IMG/VR virus record: IMGVR_UViG_3300037961_001600 | Location: 390 to 21,969 of that record | Length of the DNA: 21,580 bases | Source: a virus | Strand: one strand, 5' to 3' | Shown: piece by piece, positions 12,033 through 19,055 of the stretch | How the letters are laid out: every line of letters begins with the position of its first letter | Position numbering within the stretch: position 1 is the stretch's first letter | Translations under genes and position numbers: made by a program | Notes under the pieces: generated by a model | Databases searched by the model: none | What the model saw: only the letters and a program-made list of their open reading frames with translations | What the model was told of the DNA's origin: nothing

Positions 12033-12078
12033 TCAATATCATTATAGATATTGATCAGAGGGCTATAAAAAGCCCTCT
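12033..12078 (-). promoter_or_regulatory. Tandem hairpins in the leftward operon
   Basis: TCAATATC/GATATTGA (12033-12040 and 12047-12054, 6-nt loop) is followed 2 nt later by AGAGGGCT/AGCCCTCT (12057-12064 and 12071-12078, 6-nt loop ATAAAA). Both stems are perfect 8-mers. On the leftward transcript the GC-rich hairpin comes first, then the AT-rich one, then GAGG and ATG 12016. There is no clear T-run after the GC-rich stem, so readthrough is likely. The palindrome could equally be a DNA-binding site, since its arm recurs nearby. Confidence 0.55.
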
Positions 12079-12087
12079 AATAAATAC

Positions 12088-12255
12088 CTAATTAAAAAAA
12101 GGTGTTGGAGTTCTTCCAATCTTTACAAGATACAAATTGATTTGATTACAATAATTTTCATATTGTTTTTTAGTTGATCCTGTAAATTGAACTGTAAGAC
12201 CTTTATCCATGTTTTTGACTATTTCTTTTAATTGTCTTTCAGTAAGTTTTAACAT
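12088..12255 (-). CDS. 55-aa hypothetical protein
   Basis: The ORF begins MLKLTERQLKEIVKNMDKGL and ends IGRTPTPFFN. It is helical at the start with an amphipathic middle (TKKQYENYCNQINLYL). Its ATG overlaps the stop of the upstream gene (ATGTTAA, 7 nt), which supports coupled translation, while a separate RBS is weak. The stop is 10 nt before the GC-rich hairpin. No family was recognised. Confidence 0.65.
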   Translation of the reverse strand: MLKLTERQLKEIVKNMDKGLTVQFTGSTKKQYENYCNQINLYLVKIGRTPTPFFN

Positions 12256-12707
12256 CTGTAAATGAAGTAATTTGAATACTCCTCCTCTGCTCCGTTATAA
12301 GTATTTAAAAAATGACCTCTGCCATCAGATAAAATTGCATCTTCTACAAAATGATCAAAATCATCTATTAAAGAAAATACTGCTTCATTAGAACTCTCGC
12401 ATTGATCAGCTAATATTTCAAAAACTCTCTCGTCAGCTTTTGAGTGAGAAGATAAAAAAGAAGAATTAAAAGCCCAAACAGAATCTCTGATATATTCTTT
12501 TACTTTCTCGTCTGCTTCTTCATCAGTAAGAACCATATAAGACTCATTGACATTAGCTCCGTCTAAATCAATGTAAGATGTATCATCATCATTTATTTTA
12601 AATTGAATATGATCCATTTCTTCTTTAGTAAATCCGTCATTAACTAAAAAAGAATGGAGAGCTTTGGCTCTATCGTCATGATCGTGATTAATATAGTTAA
12701 TAGTCAT
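12249..12707 (-). CDS. Acidic hypothetical protein, first gene of the leftward operon
   Basis: A 152-residue acidic protein with two patterns that recur in phage hypotheticals: YMVLTDEEADEKVKEYI followed by WAFNSSFL, and the end SDGRGHFLNTYNGAEEE with YFIYR. The N-terminal NHDHDDRAKAL and the high Asp/Glu content stand out. GAGG lies 5 nt before ATG 12707, and a promoter-like sequence is 26 nt further upstream. Acidic, DNA-mimic-like accessory proteins are sometimes anti-defence factors, but no motif here shows that. Confidence 0.75.
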   Translation of the reverse strand: MTINYINHDHDDRAKALHSFLVNDGFTKEEMDHIQFKINDDDTSYIDLDGANVNESYMVLTDEEADEKVKEYIRDSVWAFNSSFLSSHSKADERVFEILADQCESSNEAVFSLIDDFDHFVEDAILSDGRGHFLNTYNGAEEEYSNYFIYRC

Positions 12708-12732
12708 AATTACCTCGCATTATTAATTATTT

Positions 12733-12763
12733 ATAATAGATCAAATATTAAAGAATATGTCAA
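12733..12763 (-). promoter_or_regulatory. Candidate promoter for the leftward accessory operon
   Basis: On the leftward strand TTGACA (12763-12758) is a perfect -35 box and TATTAT (12738-12733) a 5/6 match to -10, with a 19-nt spacer, slightly longer than ideal. The first gene starts at 12707, 26 nt after the -10. It fits a host sigma70-type promoter. Confidence 0.55.
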
Positions 12764-12840
12764 GAGCAATTAAGGACTAAATGGGATTTTATAAACAATC
12801 TAAATCAAACCAATTTGCCACGAATTAACCACCAAAAACC

Positions 12841-13047
12841 ATGAAACAAATACCAACTATTAGAGAAAAACAATCATATATAATAAAAGCTATATATAAG
12901 GGTATAAAGAATACATATAGAAAGATAAAAGATATATTAATAGAAAGTATTGATATTATTAGACTTATATACGTTGCGTTTAAGGTTTATAATATTACTA
13001 ATGGTTATAGATATATAAAACATAAGAACAATATACAAAGTTCTTAA
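12841..13047 (+). CDS. Doubtful 68-aa ORF in AT-rich gap
   Basis: An open frame with many Ile, Lys and Tyr residues (IREKQSYIIKAIYKGIKNTYRKIKDIL...). The composition mirrors the surrounding AT-rich DNA. There is no ribosome-binding site before ATG 12841 (CACCAAAAACC). It ends just inside the inverted-repeat element at 13040-13176. It may be a small membrane-associated helix protein, but chance is as likely. Confidence 0.3.
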   Translation: MKQIPTIREKQSYIIKAIYKGIKNTYRKIKDILIESIDIIRLIYVAFKVYNITNGYRYIKHKNNIQSS

Positions 13048-13176
13048 AGATATCCTAAATAAACATAAATATAATAATATATTACTGTTTTGTGATGTAA
13101 TGTTATGTATTTTTATCTGTAATAGTGTTTATAGTGATAATATATTACTAAATTAGGATAATTAATTTATAAGAAC
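13040..13176. repeat. Nested inverted repeat with duplicated palindromic 13-mer; candidate control or replication site
   Basis: Three arm pairs are arranged symmetrically in a 137-bp non-coding stretch. The outer pair is GTTCTTA (13040-13046) and TAAGAAC (13170-13176). The middle pair is TATCCTAA (13051-13058) and TTAGGATA (13153-13160). The inner pair is two copies of ATAATATATTACT (13074-13086 and 13137-13149), which contain the 10-bp palindrome TAATATATTA. The stretch lies in the AT-rich gap between the divergent leftward accessory operon and the rightward head genes. It may be an origin, an operator or an mRNA leader structure. The rest of the gap (13177-13261) holds a C-rich CCCCCACACACA strand and a short 5-bp hairpin, with no clear promoter. 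Confidence 0.5.
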
Positions 13177-13261
13177 ACAATACAAACAAACCCCCACACA
13201 CAATATTTTATATATATATGGACTGATTTCAACTCAGTACAAATCTCTATAAAGGCTCAAA

Positions 13262-13480
13262 ATGGATATAGATTTTAGATTAAAAAAAGATATTATACCG
13301 ACAGGCAAACTACATAGTGAGTTCGCTATATTTAGTTGGGATAGAAAACAAGAAATGCAAAAAAGAGTATGTTTATATTGTGATGCTTGGGGTACATTTG
13401 CGATACAACCGCAAGACGCATATCGACAATATTACTTCTTGTGTGGAGATCATTATTCAAATGAAAAAAAAGAAGATTAA
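13262..13480 (+). CDS. Small zinc-finger-like protein
   Basis: A 72-residue protein with CxxC (Cys37, Cys40 in VCLYCDAWG) and CxxH (Cys61, His64 in FLCGDHY), spaced as a small zinc finger. The first third is mixed charged with a TGKLHSEF strand. The RBS is weak (AAAGG). It starts the rightward head-gene unit and overlaps the next small gene by 20 nt. The function is unknown, and a packaging- or regulation-linked role would be a guess from position. Confidence 0.68.
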   Translation: MDIDFRLKKDIIPTGKLHSEFAIFSWDRKQEMQKRVCLYCDAWGTFAIQPQDAYRQYYFLCGDHYSNEKKED

Positions 13481-13640
13481 GAAGGCTACAAAGCCTCAAA
13501 TTAGTGTCATGAGTGTTTTATTAGGTGAACTGCCAGATAGGTCTCCTGTGGTAAAAAATTCAGGAAAAAACCTAGTATCTGATCGTAGTGTCGCTAGGAT
13601 TAATGACTATCTAAAGGATAATCAAAAAGATGACGCATGA
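13461..13640 (+). CDS. Small basic protein before the large terminase
   Basis: From ATG 13461 the protein has 59 residues: a Lys-rich head (MKKKKIKKATKPQIS), then VLLGELPDRSPVVKN and RSVARINDYLKDNQ. GGAG lies 12 nt upstream, and the stop overlaps the terminase ATG (ATGA). A longer frame from 13317 lies inside the zinc-finger gene and is not needed. It sits where a small terminase would be expected, but the HTH-containing small terminase candidate is at 1291. No family was recognised. Confidence 0.65.
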   Translation: MKKKKIKKATKPQISVMSVLLGELPDRSPVVKNSGKNLVSDRSVARINDYLKDNQKDDA

Positions 13641-14890
13641 ACACCATAACGATTCCCTATAAGCCTAGAGAATTACAACAACAAGTTCATAAGAACCTAA
13701 AACGATTTAATGTATTAGTATGTCATAGACGTTTTGGTAAGACAGTTCTAACAGTCAATGAGTTGATCAAACGATGTCTCCAATGTCAATTACCAAGACC
13801 ACGATATTATTATATCGCACCGACATACAGCATGGCGAAAAGAATAGCTTGGGATTATCTCAAGTATTACACTTCTGTTTTGCCAAATATGGATTATCAC
13901 GAGACCGAACTCAGAGCTGAACTCCCTAATGGAGGCAGAATACAATTACTCGGTTGTGAACGACCACAAACCCTAAAAGGACTCTATATTGATGGTGTAG
14001 TATTAGATGAGGTAGCCCAGATGCCACCGAAGATGTGGACTGAGGTCATACGACCTGCACTATCAGATCGAGAAGGGTTTATGATTGCGATTGGCACACC
14101 TGCTGGACATAACGCCTTTTTCGACCTATATAATCATGGACTGCATGATGATAACTGGTTTACTGCTAAATTTAAAGCGAGTGAAACGAAGGTCGTCAAA
14201 GAAGAAGAATTAGCCGAAGCAAAAAAATTAATGCCTCCTGAGATATACGAGGCAGAATATGAATGTAGTTTTGAAAGCTCTGCAATCGGAGCTATATACT
14301 CACAAGGACTGAATAAAGCCGAAGATGAGAGTCGTATAACAAAAGTACCTTATGATCCGACATTGAAGGTATCGACCTTTTGGGATCTAGGAATGGCAGA
14401 TAAAACCTCAATATGGTTCTGTCAGCAAAAAGGCACAGCTATACACCTCATTGACTACTTTGAAGATAGTGGTGAATCCCTAGAATACTATGCCTCAATC
14501 CTACAAGATCGAGGATATATCTACGATACACACTACCTACCTCACGATGCTAATGTCCGAGAGATCGGAACAGGTAAATCAAGGGTAGAAATCGCACAAA
14601 GTCTTGGCTTGACGACTAGTATTGTACCGAAGATGAGTATAGAAGATGGAATTAACGCAGTCAGAATGACGTTATCACGATGTTATTTTGATTTTGAAAA
14701 GACAAAAGAAGGATTAGATGCCCTCAGACAGTATCGATGGGCTGTAAACGACAAAGGCGAAAGCAAAAATAGACCACAGCACGACTGGACATCGCACAGT
14801 GCTGACGCATTTCGCTATTTATGTACTGGATTACAGGAAACAAAAAACTGGTCTACACAAATTAATTATCCGAAGCTAGGAATTGTATAA
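13637..14890 (+). CDS. terL: Terminase large subunit
   Basis: The 417-residue packaging motor has an ATPase with a Walker A-like CHRRFGKT (29-36), a Walker B GVVLDE (120-125) and a coupling motif IGTP (152-155). The C-terminal RNase H-like nuclease has Asp250 (FWDLGMAD), Asp304 (LPHDA) and Asp390 (HSADAFRY), the three expected metal ligands. It cuts concatemeric DNA and pumps it into the procapsid through the portal, which is encoded next (the stop shares a base with the portal ATG). The length and motif order resemble the P22/Sf6 type, suggesting headful packaging. This is an inference. Confidence 0.95.
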   Translation: MNTITIPYKPRELQQQVHKNLKRFNVLVCHRRFGKTVLTVNELIKRCLQCQLPRPRYYYIAPTYSMAKRIAWDYLKYYTSVLPNMDYHETELRAELPNGGRIQLLGCERPQTLKGLYIDGVVLDEVAQMPPKMWTEVIRPALSDREGFMIAIGTPAGHNAFFDLYNHGLHDDNWFTAKFKASETKVVKEEELAEAKKLMPPEIYEAEYECSFESSAIGAIYSQGLNKAEDESRITKVPYDPTLKVSTFWDLGMADKTSIWFCQQKGTAIHLIDYFEDSGESLEYYASILQDRGYIYDTHYLPHDANVREIGTGKSRVEIAQSLGLTTSIVPKMSIEDGINAVRMTLSRCYFDFEKTKEGLDALRQYRWAVNDKGESKNRPQHDWTSHSADAFRYLCTGLQETKNWSTQINYPKLGIV

Positions 14891-16875
14891 TGAAATTAAC
14901 GAAAGAAAGATTAAAAGCACTTATATCGCAAGAAATAACAAACTCTCTTGGTTTTTATGGGGGTGAGTTATCTTCTCAGCGTAAAAATGCACTAAAATTT
15001 TACTTAGGAGAGCCTTTAGGTAACGAAGTAGAAGGTCAATCGCAGGTAAGATCACAAGATGTACTCGAAGTAGTCGAAAGCATACTCCCAAGTATGATGA
15101 GAATCTTCACACAGGGCGAAAGTATCGTCAGATTTGAACCTCAAAAGCCTGAAGATGTCGCTTACGCAGAACAATCATCAGATTACATCAACCATATCTT
15201 CAACAAAGACAATAATGGCTATCAAATCTTGCACACAATGTTCAAAGATGCACTTATTTCTAAAAATGGCTTCGTCAAATACTATTGGAAAACAGACAAA
15301 GAGCAAAAACAAGAGTCTTATGAAAATTTAACCACTGCTGAGTACCAAGCACTACTTGCAGATCCTGAAGTAGAGGTTGTAGAGGTCGAAGATACTGGAA
15401 ATGAACTCGATATTGCTGGACAAGACTTTACGGAACAAACTTACAACGTCACTGTAAAGCGTGTCAAAGAATATGGTCGTGTTTGTATTGAGAATGTAGC
15501 ACCTGAAAGTATTTTAGTTAGTAAAACAGCAAACAGTTTAGAAGATTGTAACTTTATTGGACAAAGAGTTTTTAAAACAAGATCAGAATTAATCAGTATG
15601 GGTTTTGACAAGAAGATTGTCAATGAACTACCAGTAGCTGATGAAGAAATTTACAACACAGAGGCTGTCACAAGAAGGTCGTATGACGATGAGACGATGC
15701 CTCAGGAATATCAAAACATTGATCCTTTACTGACACGAGTATCAGTTATTGATTGTTACATGAAGTGTGATTACGATAACGATGGAATTGCAGAACTAAG
15801 ACACATCGTGGTGGGTGGATCAGCACCCAATGCTTATCACATCTTAGAGAATGAACCTATAGAGCAAATACCTTTTGCGATGGTTACAGCTATCCCTATG
15901 CCACATAGGTTTTATGGTTTATCTATCTATGATTTAATTGGCGATGTGCAAGAGATTAAGACTACCCTTTTAAGGCAAACTCTTAATAATGCCTATCTAC
16001 AAAACAATGCTAGAACTGTAGTTGTAGATGGACAAGCAAACATAGACGATCTCCTTACTTCAAGAGCTGGGGGGATAGTACGAGTTAAATCCCCTAACGC
16101 AGTAACCCCCCTCGCTTCTCCTAACTTTATGAGTCAAGGTTTAGCGATGCTAGATAAAGTAGATACTATTAGAGAGTCAAGATCAGGCGTATCAAAAGTT
16201 CAAATGGGCTTAGACTCAGATCAAATAAACAAATCACACACAACTGCAACTAGCACTAATGTGATGATGAACGCATCGACACAACGAATTGAACTCTATG
16301 CAAGAAACTTTAGTGAAGGTATCAAGAGAATGTTTCAAGGTATCTTGACATTAGTTTGCAAGTATCAAGATCAAGAAAGAATTATTAAGTTAAGAAATAA
16401 ATTTGTACCGATGAACCCTAGAGAATGGGTAGATCGTTACAACGCAACAGTACAAGTTGGACTGGGTACAGGATCACAAGATCAACGACTAGAAGTATTA
16501 GGTCGTGTATTAGCAGTGCAAGAAAAACTAATCGGTGCTGGTGGTATGGGTATTGTCGATCCACAAAAAATTTATAACACCCTAGAGAAATATTTAGAAA
16601 ACGCTGGTTACAAAGACGCAAGTCAGTTCTTCAACAATCCAGCAGTCAATCCACCTAGACCACAACAAAGAAAACCTGATCCAGCAATACAACTAGCCCA
16701 AGCAGATTTACAAAGACAACAAGCAAAAGATAAAGCAGAACTACAACTCAAAGCACAAAAGCTAGAACTCGATCAACAAAAATTAGCATCACAATTAATT
16801 AAAGAAGATGATGCAAAAGAATCACAAAAAGAAAAACTAGCAACACAAATATTACAGCAAGGAATTAAAAGATAA
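14890..16875 (+). CDS. Portal protein, P22-like
   Basis: The 661-residue protein starts with a helical clip region, then SQDVLEVVESILPSMMRIFTQGESIVRFEP (about 55-85), a hallmark of P22-like portals. It has GLSIYDLIGDVQEIKTTLLRQTLNN in the middle, a serine-rich segment near residue 450 and a Gln/Lys-rich coiled-coil C-terminus (about 595-661), as in portal barrel or crown regions. It forms the dodecameric DNA entry ring at one capsid vertex. It follows terL with a one-base overlap, and its stop shares a base with the next ATG. The family type supports a short-tailed virion. Confidence 0.93.
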   Translation: MKLTKERLKALISQEITNSLGFYGGELSSQRKNALKFYLGEPLGNEVEGQSQVRSQDVLEVVESILPSMMRIFTQGESIVRFEPQKPEDVAYAEQSSDYINHIFNKDNNGYQILHTMFKDALISKNGFVKYYWKTDKEQKQESYENLTTAEYQALLADPEVEVVEVEDTGNELDIAGQDFTEQTYNVTVKRVKEYGRVCIENVAPESILVSKTANSLEDCNFIGQRVFKTRSELISMGFDKKIVNELPVADEEIYNTEAVTRRSYDDETMPQEYQNIDPLLTRVSVIDCYMKCDYDNDGIAELRHIVVGGSAPNAYHILENEPIEQIPFAMVTAIPMPHRFYGLSIYDLIGDVQEIKTTLLRQTLNNAYLQNNARTVVVDGQANIDDLLTSRAGGIVRVKSPNAVTPLASPNFMSQGLAMLDKVDTIRESRSGVSKVQMGLDSDQINKSHTTATSTNVMMNASTQRIELYARNFSEGIKRMFQGILTLVCKYQDQERIIKLRNKFVPMNPREWVDRYNATVQVGLGTGSQDQRLEVLGRVLAVQEKLIGAGGMGIVDPQKIYNTLEKYLENAGYKDASQFFNNPAVNPPRPQQRKPDPAIQLAQADLQRQQAKDKAELQLKAQKLELDQQKLASQLIKEDDAKESQKEKLATQILQQGIKR

Positions 16876-17759
16876 TGGCAACCCCTAATATGCCTTCTTC
16901 GGCACAAGATGTAATTAATAATTTTTTATCAGGCGGATATGGTAGTCAAGCACAGGCTAACCCCTACAGAGTAGATGTCGATCCTTTTCGACCACCTGTT
17001 TCTGATACACCTGACGAAGATGATAAATCACCGACAGATCCTTGTCCTGAAGGTTATATTTATGATCCAGTAATTAAAAGTTGTGTTCCTATTGAGCAAG
17101 GATCAAGTGATAGACCTGATGAACCAGATCGTGAACAAATGATGTTCGAACAAATGAAAAAAGATCCAAGCACTGTTTTTGGAGCTTCTAACATTTTAGA
17201 TGATTATCTTATCGATACCAAAGGCGGTGGTGACATCTTGTTAAAATTTGATCCTAATATTGGAAAGTTAGGAGCAGGTAGTCTCAACCCTTTATTACTA
17301 TTAGGCGGTGGTTTGTTAGATAGTGCTTTTGGTGGTGCAGAAAGACGAGAAAAAACATTTAATGATGCTATTAAAACATATCTTGATGCTGGGTATGGTC
17401 AGCAACTTAATAACGGAACTTTTCAAGTTTTTACACCTCAACAATATTACAATACAGTAAAAGATAACCTATTAGGTAATTCACCTGAATATCCTTTAAC
17501 TGTAGGTGAAGCCATAGATAGTGTTATAGACAGAACAGATCGACCAACTGCACAAGGAATAGGCAGTGGTGCAATAGCAGAAGATTTAACAGGTGGTTTA
17601 TTAGGCACTTCACCACTAACATCTGTAGACTCAAGTGGAAACAGAGTTAGAAATGACGATGTATACAGATCAAATATAGCCAAAAACATAGAACGTAACA
17701 AACGTAACTTTGGTTTTAGTAGATTTAAGGAAGGGTTTGGATTTACAGGTGGCAGATAA
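16875..17759 (+). CDS. Virion-region protein of unknown function with CPEGYIYDP motif
   Basis: The 294-residue protein lies between portal and scaffold. The N-terminus is Ser/Gln/Pro-rich, followed by an acidic linker and a short Cys pair motif at about 56-72 (PCPEGYIYDPVIKSCVPI). It then has a Met-rich helix, a Gly/Leu segment (about 133-150, LNPLLLLGGGLLDSAFGGA) that may insert into or touch a membrane, and a Gly-rich end. The CPEGYxYD pattern recurs in marine phage proteins. An ejection or internal virion role is possible from the hydrophobic segment and location, but unproven. Confidence 0.75.
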   Translation: MATPNMPSSAQDVINNFLSGGYGSQAQANPYRVDVDPFRPPVSDTPDEDDKSPTDPCPEGYIYDPVIKSCVPIEQGSSDRPDEPDREQMMFEQMKKDPSTVFGASNILDDYLIDTKGGGDILLKFDPNIGKLGAGSLNPLLLLGGGLLDSAFGGAERREKTFNDAIKTYLDAGYGQQLNNGTFQVFTPQQYYNTVKDNLLGNSPEYPLTVGEAIDSVIDRTDRPTAQGIGSGAIAEDLTGGLLGTSPLTSVDSSGNRVRNDDVYRSNIAKNIERNKRNFGFSRFKEGFGFTGGR

Positions 17760-17979
17760 TGAAATTAAAAGAAGCCAACAAGCGAAAGACATATTAGAAA
17801 ACCCTATTTTTATAGAAGCAGTACAAAAAGTTAGAACAGAGTTACACAATGAGTGGTTAAACTCTGAACCAAAAGATTCAGAACAACGAGAGAACATCTT
17901 TGTCATGAGAAGAATGTTAGAAGTTGTCTTGATGCAAATACAATCAGTTATGGAAACAGGCAAGATTGTAAAAAAATAA
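17749..17979 (+). CDS. Small conserved phage protein between portal and scaffold
   Basis: From GTG 17749 the protein has 76 residues, mainly helical: NEIKRSQQAKDILENPIFIEAVQKVRTEL, EWLNSEPKDSEQRENIFVMRRMLEVV and a final METGKIVKK. This plan (AKxLLExPxFxEA..., then REN..., then ETGK) recurs between portal and capsid genes of alphaproteobacterial phages, function unknown. A TTG at 17710 gives a longer frame inside the previous gene and is less likely. The overlap with that gene is 11 nt. Confidence 0.75.
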   Translation: MADNEIKRSQQAKDILENPIFIEAVQKVRTELHNEWLNSEPKDSEQRENIFVMRRMLEVVLMQIQSVMETGKIVKK

Positions 17980-17993
17980 CAGGAGAAATATAA

Positions 17994-19031
17994 ATGGCAG
18001 AACAACCAGTAATGGATTCTGCAACAGAAACTCCCAGTGAATCTGTTGCACCAACGCCCAAGTCTCTTAATCAAGGAGAGGCGGCTGAAGCCCTGAAGAA
18101 CTTACTTAATACGGAAGCCTCTAAGACTCAGGAAACAGCAAGTGAAGAATCAACAAAAGAGGTAAGCGACTCGGAAACGAATATCGAAGATGCTTTTGAC
18201 GATGATGAACTAATTGATCAAATTGAAGATGAACAACCATCTGAAAGTAATCAGGAACTTTATAAAGTTGTTGTCGATGGACAAGAACAAGAAGTCACCC
18301 TTGATGAACTCACGAAAGGTTATTCTCGACAAAGTGATTATACTCGTAAAACCGAAAAACTATCGCAAGATAGAAAGAGTGTAGAAGAATTAAAAAATGA
18401 ATACACTAGGCAGAACGAGGAGGCTAAAATCAAAAGAGATCAATACGAAAAGCAAATTCAAGTATTGACTGAACAATTAAAACAAAGTGAACCATCTAAG
18501 GTAGATTTAGATAAACTTTATGAAGATAATCCAGCCGAGTATGTTCGTGTAAAAGCTGAACAAGATCGCAGAAAAGAATTATTGGAAAAAGCAAGTCAAG
18601 AGCAACAAAGAATACAAGCTGAAAAACAAGAGGAGCAAACAAAACAATATAACGCTTATCTTGAACAGCAAAGACAACTACTTGCTCAAAAACTACCTAT
18701 TTACGCTGACAAAGAAAAAGGAGCAGAGTTTACAAAGAATTTAGTAAATTATGCCAAAGAGATTGGTTATACAGACCAAGAAATAAATATGTTAGTAGAT
18801 CATAGATCCGTTATTATGTTAGCCAATGCTTATCGTTACGATAAGTTAAAGAAAGCTAACTTGAAAAATAAAAAAGTAACAAAGGTATCTAAGGTCGTAA
18901 GTTCATCTAGTGCTAAAGTTCAAGACGATAATGAAGTTGCAAAGCGATTGAAATCTAAAAAAGCAAATCTTAGAAAGACAGGAAAAGTGAATGACGCTGT
19001 TTCTGTTTTACAAGAATTGTATTCTCAATAA
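17994..19031 (+). CDS. Scaffold protein
   Basis: The 345-residue protein is acidic at the start, then has KVVVDGQEQEVTLDELTKGY followed by SRQSDYTRKTEKLSQDR (about 89-125), the usual hallmark of scaffolds in this phage group. A long coiled coil (about 125-230) and a basic C-terminal part (KKANLKNKKVTKVSKVV..., 283-345) come next. Scaffolds guide capsid assembly and leave before or during packaging, and the basic C-terminus probably contacts the capsid protein encoded next. AGGAG lies 9 nt before ATG 17994. No protease was seen in the window. Confidence 0.88.
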   Translation: MAEQPVMDSATETPSESVAPTPKSLNQGEAAEALKNLLNTEASKTQETASEESTKEVSDSETNIEDAFDDDELIDQIEDEQPSESNQELYKVVVDGQEQEVTLDELTKGYSRQSDYTRKTEKLSQDRKSVEELKNEYTRQNEEAKIKRDQYEKQIQVLTEQLKQSEPSKVDLDKLYEDNPAEYVRVKAEQDRRKELLEKASQEQQRIQAEKQEEQTKQYNAYLEQQRQLLAQKLPIYADKEKGAEFTKNLVNYAKEIGYTDQEINMLVDHRSVIMLANAYRYDKLKKANLKNKKVTKVSKVVSSSSAKVQDDNEVAKRLKSKKANLRKTGKVNDAVSVLQELYSQ

Positions 19032-19055
19032 CAACAACATAGAAAGGAATAAGTA

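Noticed and set aside
17670-18074. Leftward 134-aa Cys/Phe-rich frame
   Set aside because: It spans the antisense of three rightward genes, including their boundaries, with no start signal.
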